Below, in pieces: positions 38,871 to 52,400 of a DNA stretch of 64,000 nt (position 1 is the first letter of the stretch; each line of letters begins with the position of its first letter). A program made the translations under genes and the position numbers. Source of the DNA: Chionis minor (Eukaryota > Chordata > Aves > Charadriiformes > Chionididae); the NCBI GenBank assembly GCA_013398295.1, contig VZSF01007297.1, positions 397,226 to 461,225 on the forward strand, read 5' to 3'. Below the pieces are notes generated by a model. It ran no database searches. It worked only from the letters and a program-made list of their open reading frames with translations, and was not told the DNA's origin.

Positions 38871-39993
38871 AAAGCAAGCCTGCGCCAGCACGCTCGGCGC
38901 CGAGAGGAGCGGCCAGCCAGCGTGGGACGGGCTGGGACTCTGCTTCGGGGTCAGGCTCCCGGGTGGGGATTTAAAACTCGTGGAGCATCCCACGCGTGAT
39001 GCTCCCGGGTGCCGCACCGGGGTGGAAGGCGGCAGCACGGCCCCTGGTGCTCGCGGCCACGTGTCTGTCCTGGGGGAGCAGCCCGGCTCAGCCGTGGCGA
39101 GATGAGATACTGCTGTTGCTGGAAACGTCTGGCAAATTTTTTGGCACTGGGACGGTTCTAGCGAGGGAAGTGTTTCTGGGCTTTGCTTAAAGGTGTGTTG
39201 AACTCCAGGCTGAGCCGAGCACTTGCTGGTGGTGGGGTGAGGTAGTGGGTAAGGAGCGGCAGGAGTGTGAGAAAGGAAACCACAGACCCACCAGCCTGAG
39301 ACGACGGAAGGACCTGCCCGCTGGGTAGGTCTGCACGAAGCAGGCGGGTTCAGCTTTGCCTCCCGGAACCCTGCCTGGCTTCCCCTGCTGTTGCCCATTT
39401 ACCTCCCGACCCCACGCAGACTGTGTACCCAGTGGGAGGCATCTCTGCAGGATCTGGACTCCTTCCCCCGTTCACGGGGCTTCTCAGCTACGGGTGACAC
39501 CAGGGTTTGCCCTTGAGGCGCAATGGTCCGAGACGCTCCTGAAAAATGAAGTTACCTGCTCGGTGATGGCAAACACCCTCAGCTTCCCAGCAGCCTCCCA
39601 GCGCAGACAGCCACGATGGAGCTCAGCCCGGCCCCTGCAAGGCATCTGCTGTCCCTTCCTCCCTCTCCCTGGGCTGGGGACAGCGTTGGTTTTGTGCCGG
39701 TGCAATAGAAACTATTTGTCACCTCAGTAGCATCTTATTAGGAGCAAAGACAGCACCAAAGAGCCCATAGCATCGGACGGCAGCCACTAGTGGATCGCTT
39801 TTGGCCGGAGCCAGAAGGAATTGGGGCTCACACACCCCAGCAGCCTCTTGCTTTCCTTGCTGTGTCTGTCTGGGATGTGGCTGAAGGGCAGGTCATGGGC
39901 CAGGTGATGGGAGAAAGGATGTACTGAGGACGTGCAGGATTCACCTGTGCTTGGCACCCATTGCAATGTGAGATGGCTGAGATGGCTCACACC

Positions 39994-40450
39994 TCATAGA
40001 ATGGTTTAGGTTGGAAGGGACCTTAAAGATCCCCTAGTTCCAACCACCCTGCCATGGGCAGAGATACCTCCCACTACACTGATTGCTCAAAGCCCCATCC
40101 AGCCTGGCCTTGAACACTTTCAGGGATGGGGCATCCACAGCTTCCCTGGGAAACCTGTTCCAGTGTCTCACCATGCTCACAGAGAAAGATTTCTTCCTGA
40201 GATCTAATCTAAATCTCCCCTCTTCCAGCTTGAAGCCATTACCCCTCATCCAATCACTACACACCCTTGTAAAAAGTCCCTCTCCAGCTTTCTTGTAGGC
40301 CCCTTCAGATACTGGAAGGCTGCTAATAAGGTGTCTCTGGAGTCTTCTCTTCTCCAGGCTGAGCAACCCCAACTCTCCCAGCCTGTCCCCGTAGCAGAGG
40401 TGCTCCAGCCCTCTGAGCATCTTCGTGGTCCTCCTCTGGACCCACTCCAC
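39994..40450 (-). mobile_element. CR1 retrotransposon, 5'-truncated
   Basis: About 455 bases matching the 3' end of CR1 on the minus strand, from TCATAGAATGG on the plus strand to CCTCTGGACCCACTCCA. It encodes a relic of the C-terminal tail of ORF2 ([29 protein letters not shown]) with frame disruption. It lies upstream of the candidate MOB3C promoter and closely resembles the copy at 29191-29628. The 5' boundary is approximate. Confidence 0.92.
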
Positions 40451-43400
40451 GTGCTGCGTGTTTCTGCAGAAAAGGTAAAACCTGGAGGAGGAGCATTCCA
40501 CACACTCAGCTGCTGGGGCAGGAGGGGAGCACGAGCTGACAAATCCATCTGTCCAGCTGCTTCCCACCACCACCATCAGCTAATTCAGTACAACAGCCCG
40601 AAAGCTCGGCTCTGTGTGTACAGCCCTCCCAGGACCTGAGGGCTGGTTGACAGAGGTAGAGCCTTTTCCACATCGGCTTGGCCCCGCTCCTGACCGACTC
40701 TCTCAGAGTCATTGCAGACGGTCTCCGGGTCAAAGTAACTCTTCTAAAACCAGGATCTGGCCCTAGGAGCCCAGCAGGCTCCTCCTGGCCACTGGAGAGC
40801 CAGCCCCATGCCTGGCTCCAGCAGGTTCAGACAGCAGCAGCAGCTCTGCAAAGTCATCTTTGGTACTGGGGGAGTGTCTTCAACACGGGATGCTCCCTAC
40901 TCGCACATCACGGCTTTCCCGAGTCCCGGCAAGGGCTGAGCAATGCTGCTGTCCTCCACCCCGGGCACCTGGTGGGCACCAGTGTCCGCGCTTATCCCCA
41001 GGCGATGCAGGAAACCGCAAAATGGCCTCGCACCTCGTGAGCGGGAGGCAGAGGTCTGTGGAGCAGATGGAACTCCTGACAGCTAATGCCAAGCCAGGAG
41101 GAAATTTTCAGCTGAAACCCCAGCAAGAAAATGGGCACAAATCCAAAACTGAGGGGGTTTGGCTGTATAGCAAAGATCCCAAAGGGAACTCACAGCCAGG
41201 ATTTACATCCAGGCAAGATGGAGCCAAAATACTTAAGAGGCACGATGGGGTCCCTCCCACTCTCAGCAGTCCAGAGCCAAAGGAGAGGGGCCAGGAAAAG
41301 AGCACGAGGGCTGAAGTTGTATCAGCTGCAGCCCCGCAAGTTTGCAGGAGCAAGCAGCATCGCCTGGTAAGGGATTTTCCCCCTCACACGAGGTTTTGGG
41401 TTTTGGAAAGCATGCAGAGCAGAGAGCCCGCAGTCCCGGAGCCATCCAGGGTCCCAGCTGTGGGGAGGGAGGGCACGAATCACTTGGGGGAGAGGAAAAG
41501 GTCCAAGGGGCAGGTTTGGGGCAGGAGGGATGTGTTATTGTGAAGAGGGCATTTGTCTGCCGCAGAGGAAGGAAGAGGAGGGTTGGCCCCGCTCCTGCAG
41601 GCAGGTGCGTGGCTGAATTTATCCAGGGGGAAGGAAGCAGGGAAGGAAGCGAGCCTGGAGCGCTGGATGGCTCCATCGGACCTCACAGGAGGTCACGGGA
41701 AGAGGCCCAACAGCGACGTGGCTTCACATGGCTTGGCAGGACACAGCTGCACCGGGGGGTGACGGTGCGGTGAGCCCCCCAACAGCTGCGGTGCCAGGCC
41801 GGGCTCTCCTCAGCCACGCGATGCCCGGCACGGCGTGCATCCCAGTGGCACAGCATCCCACCGGCACAGCATCCCACCAGGAAGGGAGACGCTTGTGCCC
41901 AGGCAGGGTTTGAAGGCTCCGCGTGCCTGTGCAGACCACGAAGACACAGCAAAGGGAGCAGCGGGGTTGCTCCAGTTATTCCCAGAGGCAAAGGGGGTGC
42001 GCAGGGCAGTTTGCCTCGGCTGTGCAGCGTCAGGAACAGCCAGCTCTCCCTCGATGCTCCACCGAGTCCTGCGCAAGCTCAGAGATAGGGAATAGGAACT
42101 TCTTCAGCCACAGATCGGAGAGGACTGGAATCTTGCTGTTTTCTAAAGCACAGGGGAGAAAAAAAAACAAAACAAAAGCAGGCGCAGATTAAAAAGCGCT
42201 GGGGTCAGCATTTTAAGTGAGGGTAAGAACATCACCCTTCAATCTGCACTTCCTTGATTGCTCCGACAGCCGTGTTTCACAAGCCAGGGTGTCTCCCTGG
42301 GGAGCAGGCCAGGCTCTGGGTTTCCTGCTGACGTGGGGGTACACCTCCCTGGGGCGACAGGGGTGGGTGGGCAAACTGGGTTCCGAGACGCTGCAAACAA
42401 GAGCCTCTGGCTGCAAAACTTGTTCCACTGCTCCGAGGAGGAACTGCTGCCACATCCCTGGCCCTGGGCTCTCCCCCAGCAGACCGCGGGCAGCAGGGTG
42501 GGAAGGAGGTGGCTCCTGCAGCACCTGGCTCAGCTGTGGAGACCCTGGCCCACACACGGCTGGGAATCAGCAAAGCAACCTGGAAAACTGCTGTGGAATG
42601 TCTGTCCTCCCCTAGGCAGCTCATCTAGGATCTAGGACGCCAGGCTAGGGGAACAGTTGGTCTAACTAACCTTATCGACCAGGGCATTTACATGTTTTTT
42701 AGGACAAAACCCACCCTGAGCTCACAAAGCTGAGCAGACAGGCTCATGCAAGCTATGAGCGTGCCGGCAGCTCGGAATAAGGAGACAAACCTTCCCTCTA
42801 GCGGCTGTACGGCACAGAAGCCTCGCAGTCACCGTCTCTCCCCACCAAGAGCGTTATTTTCACCAGCTCCGAGGCTCGACAGGGATCCCGTGCGCATCAC
42901 ATATCCCATGGACAGGCCGAGGCTACGGCAGGCAGCCAGCGGGACGGTTCAGGCACAAGCGCATCCCGGGCACCAGAGGAGCCACCCAGCCACGAAAGAG
43001 CGCTGGCCTATTTCTGCAGAAAGGATGGTTTGTGGGGCCAGGTCTTCAGCTGAGTCACTCCCCCTTACAGCAAGCATTTAGGGGGATGGAGGATCAGGCC
43101 TGGAGTTTCTCCAGGACCTTTTTATTACAGGTCTTCATCCCAGTTTCAGCCTCATCGCCACCACAGCAGCAGTCAGCGCAGATCTGAATGCCCTGCTGGA
43201 GTCCTGACCAAAGCACAGGCACACACATCAGCACATGCGCTTCCGAAAGGACTAAGAGTTTCCGCTTTTCCATTTACAAATTAGGGAGCTTATTCACACC
43301 CTGTCAAACCCTACAACCGGGCCGCCGAACACTGAACCAACTCTGTTGTCTATGACCAAGACGCTGTGTGCAGCGTCTCAGACTACGGGGCCATCTGCTG

Positions 43401-45940
43401 TCAGAACCTGTATTCCTACATGACGTTCTAACGTGTGGGATACAAACTATACAATCTGTACACAGATCACACAGGAATAAGGAATACGGTAGGAAATAAC
43501 TGTCTGAAGCTTCCCTGCTCACGACAGCGTTGCAGTGGCACAGTCCATGGGACTGGCGCGCTGGAGAAAACACCGCCGTAACATTTTCCGGAGCTGCAGC
43601 AAAACCCTGTCCCCAGCAGCAGATCTGGGAATACCCTCCCAGGAAGGCCTGCAGCTTTCGGTTTTGCAAGCCCTCCGCGGTCTCGCCGCCGTTGCACGCA
43701 GGCGCACACACAAGTCTAACCAGCTCTTTGCTCCTCAGCCCCTCGGGGGGACGCAGCACAGCACCAGATCACCAAGTCGGTTGTTTCCGTGCCAAGTGGT
43801 CTCACCCTGACACAAGAGTTAACGTGTCACGGCCTGCACTTCCAGGCAGTAAAAAAAGCCCCCGTTGCCTCCATCAGTCCATTCCACCTCTGCCAGGGCC
43901 AGACAATGCAGTCTCTTGCAAAATGGCTGCACGCGGTACAATCAACTTTGCCTTTTCAGGCTGAGTCTTACTTAAAAACCTTTCCACTACAGGCAATGCA
44001 AGAAACGTTTCCTTTTCTTGATTTTGCCATTTCTGTCTGTCTTAAACCCTTGGAGAAGTTCTTAGCTTGGGATTAATCACAAGGGGTTGAAAAAAAGCCA
44101 CCACTCAAAATTACAGGCGGTGACTGCCACAGCCTTTACTAGAGACTTTTGTCTTTTAAGCTCAGAAAGAGGCTCAGGTGTAGATTTGCGAGCTTTGAAT
44201 TTCACTCCTGTTGCCCGTTACTCTTCTAGGGAGGTTGTGTTATAGCTATATTAAAAATTAATACAGCAACTTTGACTTCTTCAAAGCAGGAAGTGAATAA
44301 TGAATCAAACCGCCCTTATTTCAGCTAAGGGGAAATGATAAATGGAGCACGAATGCTGTAACATAGAAGTAGAAAGGCTCTTTAATAAAGGTGATTTGCT
44401 GCTCAGATTTTAACAGCCCTATCCACATCTCCTCTGATTATTCCCCTGCTACGCACATACTCACAGACCCTACACAATCAGAAACAGAGAGATGGCATTA
44501 CCAAGGAGCAAGACCATCTTCTTGCCACAAAGCCCCAGAAGAAAGTGTGCCTCTTCTAAGAACTTAATTCCATGAATGGACAAGGGTTCACACCCAGTAT
44601 ATACGAGTTGCCGCTAAAATAGACACACCCCCCCCAGCAATAAAACTTTACTGTCTACCTTTAGTGCGTAGCTGAACGCTGTTCCTGCCCAAAGGATGGG
44701 CTGAGGAAGTATGGAGGGACAATGAGTATTGCAGCAACGGGCTCCTACAATTACGCTGGCAACCAGATTGTGTAAGAGCCCTTTATAACTCACCAAACCT
44801 CCGTATCCAGCCACGGTTAAGGGTAGCACAGAAAATCCGTGACCAGCCCTGCCCAAGAAAGTGGTCTTCCTTTAAGACAAGCTGCATACCCTTCTCCATT
44901 TCTTTGGCAAAGGAGGCAATGCTTATGAGCTTCAGCAGGCTGACATGGCCTGGACGTAACGGATAGTTAGTGCTAAGGGCAAGTCAGTGCCAGGGATTTG
45001 ATGCAGACATGGGAAATATTTCAGTGTTGCTCCTGCAAAGCTCCTGGCTGTCTTGTTTTTTGTGTACCTGTGCAACGGTGTTACGCTGGTAATCCACGCA
45101 CGGGCTGCACATCGCTTGGCACTGCTGCAGCGTGCCCTCGGCCACAGGCACACCACCTCTGCTGGGAACAAACCCAAGAGAAGCTCAAAGGACGAACATT
45201 TTGGAATTCTTTTGCTGAAGGCAGGTTTAGAAAACCAAACGAGCTGTAGTCCTTAAAAGCCAGATTCTTACCAACACTGCCATGCTAAAAGCTGCTGTGC
45301 ATATTCACAGCAATGCATTTTTTCATCAGTTGTCACTCAGCAATTGAGGAGCCGGCTGGTGGCGCTGGCTTTGTTACTAGGCCATTCCATCTTGCTTTTA
45401 TTATGGATAAACATATGCCTTTCCTTAAATGGGAGCAAGAGCTATTTTCTGTCCCTTCAAATAACGTTTGTAAATTTGGCTGACTAGGTGCCAGTCTGAG
45501 AAAAAATGAATTCTATGAAGCATGCAGTAGTTCCTCTACGCTATTCAAAAATACACAAAACTAACCCCATGTTTATAGTATCCTACTCCTCAAGAAAAAC
45601 ATCCCTAAGACAGAAACACAGCAACAGGATAAAATTAATATATCGGTTAAGAAGCACAAACTTCCGAGAACAAATCTAGTCACTCTATTTTTTAATCCTT
45701 AGGAAAACAGAGGCCACAGTATACATCTGTGTAAGGAACTGTTAGACACAAAGTAACAAAGAGGAGTCTGTTTTAGACCATCAGTCCTATTCTCTTTTCT
45801 TGATGGACAAGCCTGTACAAATTCCACACAGATGAAAAAGCACTGGAGCATGCAATTATAATGGTGGAGGGCATTTAAAATGCATTTACTGAGAAGAAAC
45901 ATTGATTGTTACCCCTCTCCTGATGTCAATATGTCCATTA
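40451..45940. other. Intergenic region between MOB3C and ATPAF1
   Basis: GC-rich to about 43 kb, then AT-rich. The longest frame, on the plus strand at 40860-41543 (227 codons), resembles no family I know and overlaps opposite-strand frames of similar size. No CpG island with splice donor and no further CR1 copy is apparent. Confidence 0.55.
41847..41878. repeat. 16-base direct tandem repeat, two copies
   Basis: GGCACAGCATCCCACC occurs twice without a gap and without mismatch. Confidence 0.9.
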
Positions 45941-46264
45941 CATAGCTCCCTTTCTGTCACTTTATTTCAGATTTCAAAAATACAACATGCAGCAGCGAGT
46001 TACACAACATTCTGCGTAAATTCAGAAAACAGCTCATTCTGATGAAGTTTCACTGAAGCACGGTGCTCCATTTTGGCAATTAGTTACAGTCTTAAGTCCT
46101 CATCTTTCATCAGTGCCAGACGGGCTTGACTATCACACTCCCAGGATGTCTCCAAATCCTTTCTGTAGCCAAACCAAATTCCTAAAACAAGAGACAGGAC
46201 CACTCCATTTAGGAAACCCCCTGCCTGCCGATGGCTTTCTTCACCCTCTACGACTTGTGCGGCT
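45940..46264 (-). other. ATPAF1: ATPAF1 3' untranslated region
   Basis: About 325 bases from the stop codon to just past the AATAAA at 45961-45966. AT-rich, no coding potential. The right limit is fixed by the stop; the left limit is inferred. Confidence 0.6.
45961..45966 (-). terminator. ATPAF1: Poly(A) signal AATAAA of ATPAF1
   Basis: The minus strand reads AATAAA about 300 bases after the ATPAF1 stop codon. No exon follows on that strand. It gives a short 3' UTR; more distal signals may also be used. Confidence 0.65.
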
Positions 46265-46459
46265 CTACGACTTGTCAGAAACCTGAGCAGGTCTCAGTTC
46301 TCGTCCAAGTCCACTTTGCTCAAGCTCCGCTATAACTGACATATATTTAAATTCACTAGATCTGTTGTTGAAGGTCTCCACTAATTCATAGGTCTCGGAA
46401 CGATCCGTCGCATAGAAAAGCTGCACCTGATTCGCCAAGCACTGTGCTTCATGGACCAC
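46265..46459 (-). CDS. ATPAF1: ATPAF1 exon 9 (terminal)
   Basis: 64 residues plus stop, starting [20 protein letters not shown] and ending with the conserved [14 protein letters not shown] block and a variable tail. The acceptor is TTTAACTTGCAG; phase 0. Confidence 0.96.
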   Translation of the reverse strand: MVHEAQCLANQVQLFYATDRSETYELVETFNNRSSEFKYMSVIAELEQSGLGRELRPAQVSDKS

Positions 46460-49400
46460 CTGCAAGTTAAAACAAAGCATTTGTTACCGTCGGGTTTTGC
46501 TGTATTTGAATATCTCCTTGAAGAAGACTCTCCAGCAGCTAAAAGGCCGCAGTGCTACTCATCAAATTACTCTGTCCCACATCACCTTACTTTCGCAAAT
46601 CTCTCAACAAACCACCTCCCTCTTGTTCCTGACCTACTTAGACACTTCAGCACTGTGCCTACAAACTACCCTCCTGCTGAGCACACACCTCAGAGGTCAA
46701 AGATGTCTTTCACGATCCCTGGCCACCCTAGAGCACTGGAGATGCACCATCTTTCCCTGCTTCCGGCTGACCTATTTGCAAACATCGATTGTTTCCTCTC
46801 AGATACAACAGGGCACAGGCATTACCAATGACGACTCTGAGCACAGTTTCAGACCTGGTGTAAAGCAGGTCAGTTAGAGGTGGGATGCTTTAGTTATCCT
46901 GTTCCACCAGAATAACCCCAGTGCTATTAGTCTTAGCACCGTACTATTGCAGGTATGCAAATAACAGCACACCCACACAGAGGGAAAAGAGCAAAGGCAT
47001 GCAGAAACCCAGCACAAAGCTCTGGAGGTCTCCTGATTTGACGAGCAGTATTAAGGTTCGCTGTTTTAACTTGTTGGCAGGGAGCAACAGCTTTCATTTA
47101 AATTTGCTTCCATTAATAAGAAAAACAGAAGCATGTCTGTTGTTTTACAACAATAAACTGTAATACCCTGAGTATGGAGGGGAAGAATGAATGAGCTGAA
47201 ATCACCAGTCAGCCAAAAACTCATGATTTCTTTCTAGCTTTCCCTACTATTAAGTAGATTAGGTTAAAAAAATCTAGCGAGATCACTCGTTGGGCAGGGG
47301 TCTCTTAAAAACCTTTAATTTGGTTTTAATGCAAAACTATAGGAGGAGTTGTAGCGTGAAATGAAGAAAGCCAATGAGTAGATTTCTCTTACCAAGAACT
47401 TGGAGTCCATTTCTGCTGTCATTAGTACTATCCCTTTTTCCTCCTGCAGCTCAGGATAATGGTACAAGACCAATTGGCTAGGAGCAGTTTCACCTTGAGT
47501 CTGAAGGAGATAAATATCCCATAAGTATCCCATAAAGAACTTCAGCTTTATTGCAGATTTGGAGGCTTGATTGCAAAACTTTTGATTATGAACTGCTACG
47601 GAGGCAGTTATTTTTCAGGGCTTAAGGTCCAGTTTAATTAAAAGTTCATTATTCCTGGTATTTACAGAAAACAAGGGATTTGCAGAGTTAGGTTGAGCTT
47701 TTCCTTGACTAAAGACGATTTTGCCTTTAAAAGAACCCGCAATTTCCAGAAAGATATTTCATCTCATAGCATCTACTGGTATTCTAAGTAGCTTGCACAA
47801 ACAGTTCTAGAAAGTTTGGCTCTTGCTTCTATTTTCAGACGGTTTGATTTCTACCTCATTGTCCTTTAGATTAGAGACACTTAATACCCATAAATTTACT
47901 AAGTACCCATAATTAATGGCAGTTTTTCCCGGACAATTATTTTCAAGTTAAGCTAGACAGCCTGCTCATTCAGCTATTTACAATATAGTATATTTTAATA
48001 TGCTGATACTATAGATTTCTGGATGCTAAGCCATTTTTGGACTTTTTATTTCAACCACTCACCTGAATGTTTATTAGGGAAGTGAAGTGCAATTCTGTTC
48101 CTGACCACTGCCCCACAAAGAACTCATAGCCTTCTTTTCTTGGCAAAGCATAGAGAAACTGCAGAGAGATGATTAAAAAAAAAAATGAACAATTCTCCTT
48201 TTCATAGAACAAAATGATGCCCATATCATACTGGCCTCCAGCGTAAGTGCTTCAGCAAGAAAACCACAACAGAAAAAGGGGTTTCTCTGCCCCACTAGGA
48301 ATGAAGGACAGCAGGAACCAGACTTCAAAACAGACAATAAACCAGCATTACCTTATCAGTATTATTTCATTAGCAAATACGCTGGCACGTATTTTTATCA
48401 GTGTTATGAGAGACAGTCAAAGGAAAGGAGAGGACGGTGGAGAACATTCAGATTCTGACCTTTTTGTTCACTTCTAGAAAATTAACAGCAGAAACGGTCA
48501 AATATAAGATAAGGAGCATTCGGAGTATTTAATCCTGCAAATTTACCAACTGTTCCAGAGCAGGCAGCAAGTATTTTCTCTCTAGAGATTTATGGTCTGT
48601 TCGGCTCCATAGGCTAGGGACTTGCTCATTTTCCCACACCGAGGAAAAGGACAACATGGGAGCAGAAAAACAAGCAGGATACTTTACACTAAGTGCCAGT
48701 GCACTGTACAGAAACACACTTAAAGCTATAAATAACTTGCCAATCTCTGAGTAGCTCAGGAAGCCAGATAGATTTGATCTTGCTTCTGCCAAGTGAAATA
48801 TACAGGACTAATCCATCAATCCAGTAAAGTCTCCCAATCAGATCTACAAAAGCACTGCTCTCAACACAGTGAAGTCTAGCTACTTTGTTTTCATAAAGGA
48901 GCAAAGCATTTAATTTCTGTTTCAGCACAGTGCCATTTGCACAAAGTCCATGCTTCAGCACACAAATTACTGTAAAAACACATTGCTTTCAACAGAAAAC
49001 AATACTAATCAAGTAGCGTGTGGTACAAAACCGCAGAAAGATATCCTTTAGCTTGTTAGCTGTTACGCTCTTCTGCAGTTTAATTCCTTCAAAGCAACAA
49101 GCTGCTCATTCACGCAGGAATCTTCTAATTGAAGCTTACAAGATACCCACCAACCTACGTGAGAACCAGTGAACCCAAATCTTGGGAATCCATTCATCTC
49201 TGAAATAACCACATTAAGCATTGTCAGTATTTTATGCTTTGCCGTGCTGGCAAAGACACAGATGCCCAGACACAATGCCCAGAGTATCTACGCTGTATGT
49301 GCGCTAAAGGGTTTGACTACGACCAGCTCCCACCTTGCTTCCCCTGTCACAGCTGTTGAATTACAATGCTCTGCAACAGAACTTAGACCACTCAGTTTTG

Positions 49401-52400
49401 CACTGCATGCCACACAGTTTTTTGACAACTCGTGCTCTTCCAGAGACAGAGATGCCATTATTTACACAGCACTCTGCCTGCCCAGTTTGGCTTCTATGCA
49501 CAGAACTTGTATTTGCTTACCAATATTCACCTATCACAGATCACCACTGCAGTGAAGAAAGCCTGGCTATGCGAATTTACGATCAGGAAAAGCAGGCTAA
49601 GAGAGGACAAGGTTCAGCTCATTCTGTGGACAGAACCCAACACACTGACTTCTTGCACTTTTCCCTTTCAGGTTCTCCTGCCTGTCTTCGCTGCCAGCAA
49701 ACAAACATAAAAAGTAGAAGGAGCAACTCACACCAACTCTAAGACAAGAGAATTTACTTTCTCCATGTACACGCAACGCAATGCGATGGTGACACGTAGC
49801 AATAGCTAACAGCAGCTCATCCATGTTAAAGCAAGGATGCTCTAGGCAATAAGGAAAGCCATGCAGGAACATCAATGAGGCTCTTCACAACACTGCACGG
49901 AAGAGATTTAACCACAAGACATCCATTAATGGGAAATGGAGGCACACAGCTAAATCCATTCCCTGGGAGATTCTGTGCTCTCGTTACTAAACCCTATGTC
50001 TCTTATATCTATATATCTGATACCCAGATCAAAGTGTTTAACACATACGAGTGCCACTGCTTTCATTGGAACACCAAGACAAGTATTTGACCACCTGGAT
50101 TTTACTAATGGATTTGATACAGTAAGTCTGAATACAGAAGGGTCAAAAGTTTATGAATTAGGCTTTAGAGAGGAGAAATACATTACAGCTCTACATCCAT
50201 GCATTGCAAGTTTCTGCCATACGTACCGATGGACATTTCTGGGCTCTCTTCCATATCAAATCAAATTTTTCTGCCTTTGGGGAATGAGAAAGAGAAATTC
50301 AATTTTCATAAGACAGAAGTGGATGCATAGTTATTCAGAATCATCTCATTAACCTTTACAGGGTACAACTTCTATCCATAGGTCTCACCGCAGCAACAGC
50401 CAACACTGAGTCCATGGAAAACTGTATTTAGTTCTCAGTTACCTAAATGTCATTGGTACCCTGTTTTAACAATGCCATCTCTGACATGCAGCAGCAAACT
50501 CCTTGAATCCAAAGTTTTATTCCTTGGAGGTGGGGGGGGGCCCATGCTTTAGGCTTACATTACGTCCTTTTTCAGTAACAGCTCCACTGCGCCATGTGGT
50601 GTCAACACTTGAGCCAGATGACATATCCTTGGCCTCAAACTGTAGATTTTACACCACAGTCATCTGTTCTTCAGTATTAAAATGCACTCTAGGTACTTAC
50701 TCCAATAACATACTTAGTGCTTAGGTTTATATTGAAACCACAAACTTATTTGGTCATCCCCGATGAAATCTGGCAACCTCATTCCTGCGTCCTCTGCGTT
50801 CCCCCGAATCTTTTGCCTGCTCTTCTCTTCCCAGCACCATATATTAATACCTACTTCTGAGGTGTTCCCAAAAAGAAAACATACGCCATTCGTCAACACG
50901 AAATTCCGCTGTGTGTGCTTTTGAGCACTGGAGAATTGTGTGAGGCCTTTCTTCCAGCCAACAAAAAGCTTCTGGCAAAAGATGTAGTTTTGTTCCCTGA
51001 TGACACCATGAACTACTTCCTAATGATCTGGTTTGCATTAAAGTCTTAAAAATTGCCAACGCTCCTCTAAAACAGTGCACCAAAGACCGGTGCCAGCCCC
51101 ACTAATGAAAGACCTACACCACCTTAACTGGAGTCCCTGGCTTTGGCCCTCTGCTACAGTAAATGTACAATTCCAACTATTTTCACAACTCGCACATGTT
51201 GGGAAAACTGAAACACGGAGCTGCTTGACTTCATATCCCAGGCTGCTGTTTTCAGAGCATACAGCATTTCATACATTTAGAATAAAGCCTCCCATCGACT
51301 TCAGTTGCGGCTCAAAGTACAATTGCAAATCAGATCCCAGATCTAAATGAGGTTTCAAGAACTCAAGGAACACACAGTTCGTGCCCAGCTGTGAAAAGAC
51401 AGATTTAAGAGATCACGATCACACAGCAACTCTGAAGCAAAGAATAAAAAGAAATCCCAAAAGTGAAAAAACCCTCATTCAGCCTAATATAGATTACCAA
51501 CAATTAACATCTGGTAAAGCTATCAGGAATAAGAAATTTGATCTTATCACAGGAAGCACCATGCAAGCTCAATGAAAGACAGTGCTGCCAATAATTTTAA
51601 ATGTATGAAAGTAAGTCATAAGTGATTAGCCATGTGCAAGTTATTAGCCAATTGCTCTAATACTGCCATATTAAACTTGAGTTAGCAGCCCATGCTGCAG
51701 GGAACAGGGGAAAGAAATGAGTAACTCTGAGAAAAAAATTACATGAAAATATTAAATGCTACCTTAATAGGACCCTGCAAAGAATATTGAATAACCACAA
51801 TAAAAAATGCCAGGAAATTCAAGCCAGGTGTGCAGAAAAAGGCACTAGCTTTATTGAGACTGATGTAAGTGAGGAAAAAAAAGGGATACACATTTTTGGA
51901 AACAAAAGCTTTTACTTGGGGCAGTAAGATCACTCAATCTGTAAAGAAAGTCTGGTCTTGAAACCTCATTTTCCTTCAATGATTACTTTTAAAAGCAACA
52001 GGATCACAATTAGAAAGGAAAACTTTGCACACTGGCCCTTCAAGTGCCTAACTACAGGGGAACTACTTACAGGAATAACAGCATAAACTGTATCTTTTGA
52101 AGAAAAATACTGATTCCAAATCTGTAGGAAACAAAGGAGATGAGATACAGTTAAAATCAAGCATCTAGCAGTACTTTTAAATGCCTTAAAAAGAATTCCA
52201 TTTGTCAACTAACCTTTGTAAAGCACTCTGAGGAGTCATTATTCAATCAAGCCTGACTGACTTTCTTGCTAATGCAATACACTTCTCCTAAGGTTCCAGA
52301 GTACTTGTACCAAATGACAGACTTCAACTAGATAACAGAAATAAGCAGTGGGCTCAGAGGTGGCTCAAGATTTACTAGCCCTCAGGAGTGCTCCTTACAT

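Noticed and set aside
38817..39398. 193-codon minus-strand ATG frame over the presumed MOB3C promoter
   Set aside because: Pro/Ser-rich translation of GC-rich DNA, no recognisable domain, and it runs through the TATA-like box and candidate start region.
40860..41543. 227-codon plus-strand frame in the intergenic region
   Set aside because: No family recognised, no splice or promoter context, and overlapping frames of comparable size on the other strand.
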